64,000 nt of DNA from Palsa-504 sp963795795 (GCA_963795795.1 CAWCJS010000034.1:620001-684000); one strand, 5' to 3'; shown: positions 48,627 through 57,017, counted from the stretch's first letter. Made by a program: numbers and translations. Notes: generated from the letters alone by a model not told the origin.

Positions 48627-48959
48627 TCAGTCGGAGTCCGGGACGGCCATTTCGCCGAGCAGGGACCAGTCGTCCTGCGGGATCGTGAAGTTGACGATCC
48701 GCGGCGTCCGCACCAGGTGCGGCGGCAGGGTCTGCTGCGCCTTCCTGAAGTGGTCGGACTGCACGTGCGCCGCCCCGGCGTCGCCGTCGCGGAAGGCCTC
48801 GACCAGGACGTACTCCTCCGGGTCAGCGACGCTGCGGGACCAGTCGAACCACAGGCAGCCCGGCTCGCTCCGGGTCGCCTCGGTGAACTCGGCGGCGATC
48901 TGCGGCCACCGGTCGGCGTCTTCCGGGCGGATCTGGAACTTGGCCGTGATGAAGATCAT
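48627..48959 (-). CDS. Antibiotic biosynthesis monooxygenase (ABM/YgiN fold) protein
   Basis: A 110-residue dimeric alpha-beta barrel protein starting MIFITAKFQIRPEDADRWPQ, with EPGCLWFDWSRSVADPEEYV and SDHFRKAQQTLPPHL, all typical of YgiN-like quinol monooxygenases. Such enzymes oxidise phenols or quinols without cofactor. Its place inside an aromatic catabolic region fits, but it is transcribed separately and its substrate is unknown. Confidence 0.85.
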   Translation of the reverse strand: MIFITAKFQIRPEDADRWPQIAAEFTEATRSEPGCLWFDWSRSVADPEEYVLVEAFRDGDAGAAHVQSDHFRKAQQTLPPHLVRTPRIVNFTIPQDDWSLLGEMAVPDSD

Positions 48960-49007
48960 CGGTGCTCCTTCGCTATGGCTACGCTGTTACGACCAGGAGG
49001 TGTGGCA

Positions 49008-49811
49008 ATGGCGGGATCGCGCGGCAATCGCGGCTTTGATCCTACGGTGGCGCACCCGGCCCGGGTCTACGACTACTGGCTAGGCGGCAAGGACAACTTC
49101 GAGGCCGACCGGATCGCCGGCGAGGCGACCATCGCCGCCTACCCCCCGATCCGCGCCTCCGCGCGGGCCAACCGGGCCTTCCTGGCCCGCAGCGTGCGCT
49201 ACCTGGTCGCCGAGCACGGCATCCGCCAGTTCCTCGACATCGGCACCGGGCTGCCCACGGCCAGCAACACGCACGAGGTGGCCCAGTCCGTCGCGCCGGA
49301 AAGCCGGATCGTCTACGTCGACAACGACCCGCTGGTCCTATCGCACGCCCGCGCGCTGCTGACCAGCAGCCCGGCGGGCGTCACCGCGTACCTGGACGCC
49401 GACCTGCGGGACACCGACCGCATCCTGGAGCAGGCGGCGGACACCCTGGACTTCACCCAGCCGGTCGCGATCATGCTGCTGGCCATCCTGCACTACATCC
49501 CGGACCTGGACGAGGCGCAGCAGACCGTGGCCCGGCTGATGAGCGCCGTGCCGTCCGGCAGCCATCTGACGATCTCGCACGCGGCCAGCGACATCTCCCC
49601 CGAGGAGATGGCCGAGATGCAAAGGCGGCTGAACGAGCACCTGGCCGAGGGCAACCACGTCGGGCGCCCCCGGGAGGTGGTGGCGCGGTTCTTCGACGGC
49701 CTCGAGCTGGTGGACCCCGGCGTGGTGAAGGTCACGCAGTGGCGCCCGGCCTCGAGCGTCGAGGCCGAGGGACCGACCTCGCTGTGGGGCGGCGTGGCGC
49801 GCAAGCCATGA
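49008..49811 (+). CDS. SAM-dependent methyltransferase, DUF574 (Methyltransf_19) family
   Basis: A 267-residue protein with the actinobacterial DUF574 hallmarks HPARVYDYWLGGKDNFEADR, the SAM site FLDIGTGLPTASNTHEVAQS and VDNDPLVLSHARALL. A perfect AGGAGG precedes the ATG by six bases. The family is very common in streptomycetes, often in many copies, and its substrates are mostly unknown. It overlaps the thioesterase gene by four bases. Confidence 0.88.
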   Translation: MAGSRGNRGFDPTVAHPARVYDYWLGGKDNFEADRIAGEATIAAYPPIRASARANRAFLARSVRYLVAEHGIRQFLDIGTGLPTASNTHEVAQSVAPESRIVYVDNDPLVLSHARALLTSSPAGVTAYLDADLRDTDRILEQAADTLDFTQPVAIMLLAILHYIPDLDEAQQTVARLMSAVPSGSHLTISHAASDISPEEMAEMQRRLNEHLAEGNHVGRPREVVARFFDGLELVDPGVVKVTQWRPASSVEAEGPTSLWGGVARKP

Positions 49812-50263
49812 CCACCCCGGAGGCCCCGGAGACGACCGAGGCGATGGTGGCGCGCGTGCGCGAGAGCCTCGACCGCCAGGGCATGATGGCCACGCTGGGG
49901 GTGGAGCTGGTCGCCGTCGAGCGCGGCCGGGTCGAGCTCGCGCTGCGCCACGACGAGCGGTTCACCCAGCAGCACGGGTTCATGCACGCGGGCGCGGTGG
50001 CCGCGGTCCTGGACAGCGCCTGCGGGTACGCGGCGTACAGCGTCATGCCGCCGGAGGCGTCGGTGCTGACCGTGACCTACACGATCAACCTGCTCGCGCC
50101 CGCGGCGGGCCTGCGGTTCGCGCTGATCGGGTCGGTGGTCCGGGCGGGCCGGACCCTGGTCGTATGCCGCGGCGAGGCGTTCGCGGACCACGCGGACCGG
50201 CCGTTCGCCGCCATGCAGGCCACGATGACCGCGCTCTACGACCGGCCGGGGATCAGCGGCTGA
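49808..50263 (+). CDS. PaaI-type hot-dog thioesterase
   Basis: A 151-residue protein with the PaaI pattern QQHGFMHAGAVAAVLDSACG, in which the GxxHxG loop and the Asp are visible, and TYTINLLAPAAGLRFALIGS. Such enzymes hydrolyse aromatic or acyl-CoA thioesters, for example phenylacetyl-CoA derivatives. It is coupled to the methyltransferase, and its last 11 bases overlap the end of the convergent amidotransferase gene. Confidence 0.87.
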   Translation: MTTPEAPETTEAMVARVRESLDRQGMMATLGVELVAVERGRVELALRHDERFTQQHGFMHAGAVAAVLDSACGYAAYSVMPPEASVLTVTYTINLLAPAAGLRFALIGSVVRAGRTLVVCRGEAFADHADRPFAAMQATMTALYDRPGISG

Positions 50264-50927
50264 GGCGCGCGGACAGGCGCAGCGCCGCGGCGACCAGCAC
50301 GTCGGCTCGGTCGTGCGCGGCCGGCTCCTCGCGGATGGTGTCGGCCAGGAACTGATCGGGGTCGATCCCCAGGGTCTCGTCGTCGGGGTCCGTGTGCGCG
50401 TCGAGCCAGCGCTTGAGCTGGGGGCCGTCGACCTCGGGGTGGAACTGGACCGCGAGATGCCGGCCGATGCGGAACGCCTGCACGGCCACGTCGTTGCGGG
50501 CCAGCACGTCCGCGGCCGGCGGCAGCAGGCAGCGGTCGTTGTGGAACTCCAGCCAGGGGCCGGACGGGACCACGTCGTGATCGGCCGAGTCAACGACGGT
50601 CCAGCCGATCTCCGTGCGCCCCATGGCCTCGACCCGGCCGCCGAACGCGGCGCACAGCGCCTGGGCGCCGAAGCAGATCCCGAGCACGGGCACGCCCGCC
50701 TGGTCGGCCGCGCGCAGCCAGGCCAGTTCCTCGGCGATCCACGGGTCGGGATCGTTGACCGAACTGATCGCGCCGAGCACCAGGATGTGGTCCGCTCCGC
50801 CGAACTCCGGCAGCGGCCCGTCGTCGGGGAACAAGTGGACCTCGAGCTCGGCCCCGCGCGCCTCGAACGCGTCGGCGATAAATCCAGCCGAGTCGATGTC
50901 GTGGTGCCTGATGACGAGGACCCGCAT
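50253..50927 (-). CDS. Class I glutamine amidotransferase-like protein
   Basis: A 224-residue protein with the triad Cys85 (VLGICFGAQAL), His163 and Glu165 (QFHPEVD). There is no fused synthetase domain, so it acts alone or with a partner. Stand-alone proteins of this group include GMP-synthase-like and gamma-glutamyl hydrolase types, and TdnT of aniline degradation. With a glutamine-synthetase-like ligase in the same region, a gamma-glutamyl transfer or hydrolysis role is a reasonable inference. The ATG at 50925-50927 follows GGGTGGGCAGG. Confidence 0.82.
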   Translation of the reverse strand: MRVLVIRHHDIDSAGFIADAFEARGAELEVHLFPDDGPLPEFGGADHILVLGAISSVNDPDPWIAEELAWLRAADQAGVPVLGICFGAQALCAAFGGRVEAMGRTEIGWTVVDSADHDVVPSGPWLEFHNDRCLLPPAADVLARNDVAVQAFRIGRHLAVQFHPEVDGPQLKRWLDAHTDPDDETLGIDPDQFLADTIREEPAAHDRADVLVAAALRLSARLSR

Positions 50928-50975
50928 CCTGCCCACCCTCCTCACGCGCGGCTTCCGGCCGTTGCCGCCTAGCTC

Positions 50976-50989
50976 GTTTGGTGCCAAAC
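50976..50989. promoter_or_regulatory. Palindrome between amidotransferase and P450 genes
   Basis: GTTTGG-TG-CCAAAC, a near-perfect 14-bp palindrome, lies eight bases before the P450 start codon and 48 bases from the divergent amidotransferase start. It is a plausible operator for a dimeric repressor controlling both. Confidence 0.5.
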
Positions 50990-50997
50990 TATCTGTC

Positions 50998-52227
50998 ATG
51001 ATCGGTGCTGTCGATCTAACTGATCTTGACATGTGGGCCCGGGGGGTGCCATACGAGGAGTTCGCCCGGCTGCGGCGCGAGGCGCCGGTCGCGTGGTTCC
51101 CCGACGAGGGCTCCGGCTTCTGGTCCGTGCACGGTTATTCGGACATCGTCGCGGCCAGCCGGGACGTGGCGACGTTCTCCTCGGGCCGCGGGGTCTCGTT
51201 CGAGGAGCCGACCGACGAGGACATGGCGGCCCGCCGGACGATCATCGACACCGACCCGCCCGAGCACACCAAGCTCCGCAAGATCGTCTCCGGGGCGTTC
51301 TCGCAGCGGGCGGTCGCGGTCTACGAGCACTTCATCACCGAGCTGACCGAGCAGGTCCTGGACGCCTGCCCGGCCAGCGGGACCTACGACTTCGTGGACG
51401 CGGTGGCCAAGGAGGTCCCGATCCGGGTGCTCGCGCGGATCATGGGCCTGCCCGCCGCGGACCTGGACCTGTTCATCGACCTCGGCGACCGGCTGATCGC
51501 CAACACCGACCCGGACATCACCGACGTGGTCTGGGGCCGGGACGACACCGACGCCTACCGCAGGTACCCGTTCCGCAGCCCGTACGGCAAGCAGCTGTGG
51601 GACCTGGGCCGGCAGGTGGTCAGGGACCGGCTCGCCGAACCCGGCGATGACCTACTCTCGCGGCTGCTGCGCGCCGAGGTCGACGGGGACCGGCTCAGCG
51701 AGGTCGACCTGGACAACTTCTTCTCGATCATGGTCGTCGCGGGCAACGAGACCACCCGCATCTCCATCGCCCACGGCGTGCTGGCCTTCTGCCAGTATCC
51801 GGATCAGTGGGACCGGCTGCGCGCCGACCCGGCGCTGCTCGAGACGGCCACCGACGAGGTGATCAGGTGGAGTTGCCCCACGCACTTCATGCGGCGCACG
51901 GCCGCCGCGGACACCACGCTGGGTGGCGCCGCCATCAGGACCGGCGACAAGGTGGTGTTGTGGTACGTGTCGGGGAACCGGGACGAGGCCGAGTTCGCCG
52001 ACCCCGACGTGTTCGACGTCGGGCGGAGCCCGAACCGGCACCTGAGCTTCGGGCGCGGCGGCCCGCACCTGTGCCTCGGCGTGCACGTGGCCCGGCTCGA
52101 GGTCAAGCTGGTTCTGGCCGCGCTGGCCCGGCGGTTCAGCCGGTTCGAGCTGGCGGGCGAGCCGCGGCGGATCCGGTCGAACTTCACCAACGGGCTCAAG
52201 GCGCTGCCGGTCCGGGTGTCGTCGTGA
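50998..52227 (+). CDS. Cytochrome P450
   Basis: A 409-residue soluble P450. It has the I-helix MVVAGNETTRISIAHG, the K-helix ExxR in TDEVIRWSCP, and the haem loop FGRGGPHLCLGVHVARLE with the thiolate Cys359. GNETTR in the I-helix is usual in the CYP124/125/142 group that oxidises steroid or isoprenoid side chains, but small aromatic substrates cannot be excluded. It overlaps the flavin oxidoreductase gene by four bases (GTGA), so the pair is co-expressed. No ferredoxin gene is adjacent. Confidence 0.92.
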   Translation: MIGAVDLTDLDMWARGVPYEEFARLRREAPVAWFPDEGSGFWSVHGYSDIVAASRDVATFSSGRGVSFEEPTDEDMAARRTIIDTDPPEHTKLRKIVSGAFSQRAVAVYEHFITELTEQVLDACPASGTYDFVDAVAKEVPIRVLARIMGLPAADLDLFIDLGDRLIANTDPDITDVVWGRDDTDAYRRYPFRSPYGKQLWDLGRQVVRDRLAEPGDDLLSRLLRAEVDGDRLSEVDLDNFFSIMVVAGNETTRISIAHGVLAFCQYPDQWDRLRADPALLETATDEVIRWSCPTHFMRRTAAADTTLGGAAIRTGDKVVLWYVSGNRDEAEFADPDVFDVGRSPNRHLSFGRGGPHLCLGVHVARLEVKLVLAALARRFSRFELAGEPRRIRSNFTNGLKALPVRVSS

Positions 52228-53159
52228 GAACACGGCTCCTGCTGATCCTGACCGAGAACTGGACGATGCGGCCCGCGCCGGATGTGGCCAACCTGGTCCG
52301 GTTCGCCGTGGAGGCCGAGCAGGCCGGGATCGACGGCGTGATGGTCAGCGAGCACATCGTGCTCGGCCCCTCGGCGGGCGAGGCCGGGCTCCCGGTCAAC
52401 CCGCGGGACTACGCGCTGCCGGGCAACCAGGACCCGGCTACCCCGTGGCCCAGCCCGCTGGTCCTGCTCAGCGCGGTCGCCGCGGCCACCTCCCGGATCC
52501 GGCTGGTCGCCGGGGCGCTGATCAGCCCGCTGCGGCACCCGCTGGCCACCGCCAAGGACCTGGCCACCCTGGACCGGCTGAGCGGCGGGCGGCTGGTCGT
52601 CCAGCCCACGGTGAGCTGGCACCGGGACGAGTACGCCGCCCTCGGCGTGCCGTTCGGGCGGCGGGGGGAGATCCTGGACGAGCAGCTCGAGGTCTGGGCG
52701 AAGGCGTGGCGGGGCTCGCCAGTTTCCCATGAGGGGAACCACTTCTCGTTCGGGCCAATATGGGTGGAACCGCAACCGGTGCGGCCGGGCGGGCCGGCGC
52801 TCTGGTTCGGCGGGTCGACGCTGCACCCGCGGCTCATCGCGCGACTCGTGCGGTACGGGAGCGGGTTCAACCCGCTCGGCAGGCCCGATGACGAGGGCCT
52901 GGCGCGCCTCGCGGGCGCGCTGGCCGCCGCGGGCCGCGATCCCGGCGACCTGGAGTACGTGGGCGGGACGCGCGGCGTGTTCGCCGGGCCGGACGGGACC
53001 GCCGACCTGGACCGGGCGCTGGCCAGCATCCCGGATCAGCTGGCCCGCGGCTTCACCACCATCTGCGTCAAGCCGTCGCAGTTCATCGACTCCACGGCGC
53101 GGATCGGCGCATTCTGTCGTGATCTGGTGGAGCGGGTCGCGGCGTTCGGCAGGTCTTGA
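52224..53159 (+). CDS. LLM-class flavin-dependent oxidoreductase (luciferase-like)
   Basis: A GTG start overlapping the P450 stop gives 311 residues. There is a TIM-barrel bacterial luciferase-like fold with EQAGIDGVMVSEHIVLGPSA, LVAGALISPLRHPLATAKDL and ATLDRLSGGRLVVQPTVSWH. These enzymes use FMN or F420. It may reduce or oxygenate the product of the P450. Coenzyme and substrate are unknown. Confidence 0.87.
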   Translation: MRTRLLLILTENWTMRPAPDVANLVRFAVEAEQAGIDGVMVSEHIVLGPSAGEAGLPVNPRDYALPGNQDPATPWPSPLVLLSAVAAATSRIRLVAGALISPLRHPLATAKDLATLDRLSGGRLVVQPTVSWHRDEYAALGVPFGRRGEILDEQLEVWAKAWRGSPVSHEGNHFSFGPIWVEPQPVRPGGPALWFGGSTLHPRLIARLVRYGSGFNPLGRPDDEGLARLAGALAAAGRDPGDLEYVGGTRGVFAGPDGTADLDRALASIPDQLARGFTTICVKPSQFIDSTARIGAFCRDLVERVAAFGRS

Positions 53160-53165
53160 CAGTCA

Positions 53166-53184
53166 ATCGTTTGCTTCCGTACGA
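53166..53184 (+). promoter_or_regulatory. Operator-like motif before the permease gene
   Basis: ATCGTTTGCTTCCGTACGA, whose reverse complement TCGTACGGAAGCAAACGAT agrees at 16 of 19 bases with the site before the decarboxylase-like gene. It lies 25 bases upstream of the permease ATG and just after the stop of the flavin enzyme. This suggests the permease has its own promoter, controlled together with the meta-cleavage operon. Confidence 0.6.
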
Positions 53185-53209
53185 TCCCGGCAAAACCAGG
53201 GAGGCCGCG

Positions 53210-54667
53210 ATGGCGAAGTCCGAATACGAGCGCCTCGGCGCGAAGGTCCTGTCCCTCCCCGACGTCATCGCGCAGTCCGTCGGGTTCATCGGCCCGGTCT
53301 TCTCCTCCGCGTTCGTGATCCCGCTGGTGGTCGGGGTAATCAGCGCGTCGGGCAAGGGCGGCGGGGTCGCCGCACCGCTCTCGGTGCTGATCGCCGCGGT
53401 CGGCGTGTTCGCGATCGGCTGGATCGTGTCGAGCTACGCCAAGGAGATCCACGCCGCGGGGTCGCTCTACGACTACGTCACCCGCGGGCTCGGCGACCGG
53501 ATCGGGACCGCGGCGGGCTGGCTGTATTACCTAGGCGTCACCGTGCTGATGACCGGGCTGCTCCTGCTCATCGGCGGGTACCTGCAGTCCACGATCGCCT
53601 CGGAGTTCAGCGTGAACCCGCTGCCCCCCTGGGCCTGGACGCTGATCGTCATCGCGCTGATCACCGTCGTGCTGTACTTCGGGGTCCGGATCTCCGTCCG
53701 CAGCCAGCTCGTCCTCGCGCTGGTCTCGATCATCGTGGTCACGATCTTTTTCATCGTCGTCATCGCCAAGCTCGGCTCGGCGAACAGCTTCAAGCCGTTC
53801 AAGCCCTCGTCGTCGGCCGACGGCTGGGCCGGCATCTTCTTCGGCGTGCTGTACGGCGTCCTGCTCTTCGTCGGGTTCGAGACCGCCGCCAACCTGGCCG
53901 AGGAGACGCCCAAGCCGCACAAGCACGTCCCGTTCGCGGTGATGGTCTCCGCCGGGATCGCCACCGTGTTCTTCCTCCTGGCCGCCTACGTCGAGGTGGC
54001 CGGGTTCCACTACAGCCTCAAGACGCTGACCGCCGCGGCGTCGGCACCGCTGTTCGCGCTGGGCGCGGGCAAGTCGGCCGGCGGCTACGGCGGCACCTGG
54101 ATCGACCGGCTGCTCGAGCTCGTCGTGTTCTTCGACATGCTGGCCGTCGCGATCGGCTGCGCCGTGTCGGCCTCGCGCGGGATCTTCGCGATGGCCCGCG
54201 ACCGCCGGATCCCGGCCAGCCTCGCCACCACCTCCAAGCGGTACGACTCCCCGCTCGGCGCCACGGTCTTCCTGGTCGGCGCCTCGCTGCTGACGCTGGC
54301 GGTGGACGTGTGGTGGAAGGGCCTGTTCGCGCTGCCGGCCACCCCGCACTACTTCGCGCTGTTCGCCTGGGGGTCCACGTTCGGCGGATTCGCGCTCGTG
54401 GTGGTGTACCTGCTGATGGCGGTCGGCTCGCTGCGCAGCTTCGCGCACGCCGCGGGCCGGGTGCGGATCGTGATCTCGGCCGTGCTCGCCATCGCGATCA
54501 CCGGGGGCGCCATCTTCGGCTCGTTCTACAAGGTCACCAGCCCCACGATCCTCGCGCCATGGTTCGCCCTGGCCGTGCTCGTGATCGGTTTCGCCTCGAC
54601 CTACGTCGCCCGGTCCCGGCGGTCGGCGAGCACCCAGCTCGCTGACCTGTCCAAGAGCAGCGCGTGA
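53210..54667 (+). CDS. APC-family amino acid/amine permease
   Basis: A 485-residue transporter with about 12-14 membrane helices, starting MAKSEYERLGAKVLSLPDVI. The first helix has the APC pattern AQSVGFIGPVFSSAFVIPLV, and GVLYGVLLFVGFETAANLAE with ETPKPHKHVPFAVMVS is the family signature between helices 6 and 7. It likely imports an amino acid or amine by proton symport. A link to the ligase and dioxygenase genes is suggested by the shared operator. GAGGCC-type spacing before ATG is weak as a ribosome site. Confidence 0.9.
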   Translation: MAKSEYERLGAKVLSLPDVIAQSVGFIGPVFSSAFVIPLVVGVISASGKGGGVAAPLSVLIAAVGVFAIGWIVSSYAKEIHAAGSLYDYVTRGLGDRIGTAAGWLYYLGVTVLMTGLLLLIGGYLQSTIASEFSVNPLPPWAWTLIVIALITVVLYFGVRISVRSQLVLALVSIIVVTIFFIVVIAKLGSANSFKPFKPSSSADGWAGIFFGVLYGVLLFVGFETAANLAEETPKPHKHVPFAVMVSAGIATVFFLLAAYVEVAGFHYSLKTLTAAASAPLFALGAGKSAGGYGGTWIDRLLELVVFFDMLAVAIGCAVSASRGIFAMARDRRIPASLATTSKRYDSPLGATVFLVGASLLTLAVDVWWKGLFALPATPHYFALFAWGSTFGGFALVVVYLLMAVGSLRSFAHAAGRVRIVISAVLAIAITGGAIFGSFYKVTSPTILAPWFALAVLVIGFASTYVARSRRSASTQLADLSKSSA

Positions 54668-54697
54668 GCCCGCCTCGAGATCCGGCGGCCCACCTGA

Positions 54698-54976
54698 CTA
54701 GGCCGGGTCGTAACCCGCCCGGTTCAGCATGCGGCGCAGGTCGACCACCATCTGCTCGTCGATGTCCTTGCTGACGGGGGGTTCGAGGATTTCACGTTCG
54801 GACCCGACCTGGACGGTCACCTTGCCGTCGTGGTGGACGTCGACCGTGCCGATGGCCTCCAGCAGCGAGGTCACCGCGTGCCACTCGATGTTGTGGCTCA
54901 CCGGGTGCTGGAAGATTTGCCGCAGCGTGTTCCGGTGGTGGTTGTCAAGGTGCGGCGAGGGTGGCGAGGATGTCAT
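54698..54976 (-). CDS. Small conserved protein, HicA-like fold suspected
   Basis: A 92-residue protein (ATG at 54974-54976): NTLRQIFQHPVSHNIEWHAV, SLLEAIGTVDVHHDGKVTVQ, DIDEQMVVDLRRMLNRAGYD. Similar small proteins are widespread in actinobacteria. The order of a helix, an H-N-I-E-W loop and short strands resembles the HicA mRNA-interferase fold, but there is no HicB partner next to it. It may simply be a housekeeping protein of unknown function. Confidence 0.7.
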   Translation of the reverse strand: MTSSPPSPHLDNHHRNTLRQIFQHPVSHNIEWHAVTSLLEAIGTVDVHHDGKVTVQVGSEREILEPPVSKDIDEQMVVDLRRMLNRAGYDPA

Positions 54977-55020
54977 CGGTGCTCCCTTCTGGGCCGACCC
55001 TATGCCGTGGGCGGGCGGGG

Positions 55021-55839
55021 ATGCGGAAGGGGGTCGCATTGGCCAGCCACGTCCTGGTCATCGGGGTCGACGGGGTCCGGTTCGACCTGCTCGGTGAGGA
55101 GACGACGCCATTTCTGTGGAGTCTCGGACAGGCCGGCTTCCTGGTCCCGGTCATCATCGACGAGACCACGCCGAGCTGGTCCGGCCCTTGCTGGGCCACG
55201 ATCGCCACCGGGACGGGGGTGGACGGACACGGGATCACCGCGAACGACCTGACCGGCCACCGGCTAGCCGAGCACCCGGACTTCGTGACCGTCGCCACCC
55301 GGGCCGGGCTGTCCACGCTCCTGGTCGTGAGCGGATGGCCGCCGCTGGCGCTGGCCGAGGACGGCGGGCCGCTGTTCGCCGAGGCGACCCGGCGGGAGTT
55401 CGTGGCCGTCACGGAGCTCAGCCTGGAGGCCTGGGACGCCGCCGACGACGCCGCCACCGAGCTGACCGCGGGGATCCTGGCCGGCGACGCTCCGCGGCTG
55501 TCGTTCGTCTACCTGGGCGCCGTGGACATCTACGGGCACGTGACCGGTTCCGGCCGGCGGTATCGGGCCCAGGCGCTGGCCGCGGACGAGCGGGTGGGTC
55601 GGCTGCTCGCGGCGGTGCGGTCCCGGCCGGGTTTCGGCCAGGAGGACTGGACGATCGTCGCGGTCACCGACCACGGCCACCTCGACCGGGGCGGGCACGG
55701 CGGTCGCGAACCCGAGGTGGTCACCGCGTGGGCGGCGGGCGCGGGGCCGGGCATCCGCCCGGGCGACCCGGCGCCGGTCACCCGCCAGGTCGACATCGCC
55801 CCGCTGGTCCTCGGGGCCCTGGGCGAGTTAAGCCGCTAA
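55021..55839 (+). CDS. Alkaline phosphatase/type I phosphodiesterase superfamily protein
   Basis: A 272-residue protein with the superfamily metal-binding pieces VLVIGVDGVRFDLL (Asp), TTPSWSGPCWATIATGTG with the Ser/Thr nucleophile region, YLGAVDIYGHVTGSG (Asp/His) and VAVTDHGHLDRGGHGGREPE (Asp/His/His). These match nucleotide pyrophosphatase/phosphodiesterases, and the lack of a signal peptide suggests a cytosolic enzyme. The ATG at 55021 was chosen; a TTG seven codons later is possible. Confidence 0.83.
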   Translation: MRKGVALASHVLVIGVDGVRFDLLGEETTPFLWSLGQAGFLVPVIIDETTPSWSGPCWATIATGTGVDGHGITANDLTGHRLAEHPDFVTVATRAGLSTLLVVSGWPPLALAEDGGPLFAEATRREFVAVTELSLEAWDAADDAATELTAGILAGDAPRLSFVYLGAVDIYGHVTGSGRRYRAQALAADERVGRLLAAVRSRPGFGQEDWTIVAVTDHGHLDRGGHGGREPEVVTAWAAGAGPGIRPGDPAPVTRQVDIAPLVLGALGELSR

Positions 55840-55924
55840 CTCGGAGCCCGCCGGCTGACGTGTGGGATGCCACCGCTCGTTCGGGATAAAGAAGAGGGTG
55901 GCCAGCCGGGGAGGCGGGTGGGGG

Positions 55925-56692
55925 TCAGGGGACGGTCAGGATCTCGGGGCCGTCGGCGGTGACGGCGACCGTGTGCTCGGCGTGGGCGGCGCGGCTGCCG
56001 TCGGCGCTGCGGATGGTCCATCCGTCGTCGTCGATCCGGTACCGGTCCTGGCCACCCGCCAGGAACCACGGCTCGATCGCGATGACCAGCCCGGGGACGA
56101 GCCTGCGACCGCGGCCGGCCGGCCCCTCGTTGGCCACGTGCGGATCCTCGTGCATGGCCCGGCCGACGCCGTGGCCGCCGAAGTCGGTGCAGATCCCGTA
56201 GCCTGCCGCGCGCCCGGCCGCGCCGATCACGGCCGAGATGTCCCCGACGCGCCCGCCGGCCACCGCCACCGCGATGCCGGCCCGCAGAGCGAGTTCGGTG
56301 GTCCTGATCAGGCGCGCGTCGGCCGGCTGCGGCGGCCCGATCGTGAAGGAGATCGCGGCGTCGGCCGCCCACCCATCCAGCACCGCGCCGCAGTCCACGC
56401 TGAGCAGGTCACCGTCGGCCAGCCGGTACCGGCTGGGGATCCCGTGCAGCGCAGCGTCGTTGACGGACGTGCAGATGACGGCGGGGAACGGGACGGAGGC
56501 GAACGACGGCTGATAGCCGAGGAACGGGGAGGTGGCGGCCGCCTCCGAGAGCACGGTCCGGGCCGCCTCGTCGAGTTCGGTCAGGCGGGTCCCGGCCTTC
56601 GCCTCGGCGCGGACGGTGGCCAGGATTCGCGCGACGACCTGCCCCGCGGCGCGCATGGCCTGGATCTCGGCTGGCGTCTTGAGCTCGACCAC
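55925..56692 (-). CDS. map: Methionine aminopeptidase, type I
   Basis: A 255-residue M24 peptidase. Metal ligands are visible in DGDLLSVDCGAVLDGWAADA (two Asp), GHGVGRAMHEDPHVAN (His) and the two Glu near VIAIEPWFLAG and HAEHTVAV. It removes the initiator methionine. It is separate from the spc operon, where the main map usually lies, so it may be a second copy. It is divergent from the XRE regulator with a shared 52-base control region. Confidence 0.93.
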   Translation of the reverse strand: MVELKTPAEIQAMRAAGQVVARILATVRAEAKAGTRLTELDEAARTVLSEAAATSPFLGYQPSFASVPFPAVICTSVNDAALHGIPSRYRLADGDLLSVDCGAVLDGWAADAAISFTIGPPQPADARLIRTTELALRAGIAVAVAGGRVGDISAVIGAAGRAAGYGICTDFGGHGVGRAMHEDPHVANEGPAGRGRRLVPGLVIAIEPWFLAGGQDRYRIDDDGWTIRSADGSRAAHAEHTVAVTADGPEILTVP

Positions 56693-56712
56693 GTGGCTCG
56701 CACCTCCCTTTG

Positions 56713-56746
56713 CGGTATAACTATACCGGTATTACTATCACGGTAT
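56713..56746. promoter_or_regulatory. Three direct repeats CGGTAT with 14-bp spacing between map and the XRE gene
   Basis: CGGTAT occurs at 56713, 56727 and 56741, exactly 14 bases apart, with nearby ATAACTATAC and ATTACTATCA as similar spacers. GGTAT-N4-ATACC also forms an inverted pair. The third repeat touches the ATG of the XRE gene at 56745. This is a strong candidate for the autoregulatory site of the XRE protein and for control of map. Confidence 0.65.
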
Positions 56747-57017
56747 GGTCCGACCGCCGCTGAGTCACGACGAGCATGCCCGCGGTGCCAGGCTCGGCCT
56801 GCTGCTCCGGGAAGCCCGCGGGCCGCACAGCATGGCCGAGATCGCCGCCCGGTCCGGCGTTCCCGCGGAAACGCTCCGCAAGATCGAGACCGGCCGGATC
56901 GCCACGCCCGCCTTCTTCACCGTCGCCGCCCTGGCCGCGGCCCTGGGCCTGTCGCTGGAACAGATCGCCCAGGGGTGCGCGGACCCGGGCGAGGCCCTCG
57001 ACGCCCGCGCCGGGTAG
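56745..57017 (+). CDS. Small XRE-type helix-turn-helix regulator
   Basis: A 90-residue protein starting MVRPPLSHDEHARGARLGLL, with a single HTH (SMAEIAARSGVPAETLRKIE then TGRIATPAFFTVAALAAALG). It has no effector domain. The start codon lies inside the third operator repeat, with no room for a ribosome site, so the message is probably leaderless. It likely represses itself and map. Confidence 0.87.
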   Translation: MVRPPLSHDEHARGARLGLLLREARGPHSMAEIAARSGVPAETLRKIETGRIATPAFFTVAALAAALGLSLEQIAQGCADPGEALDARAG

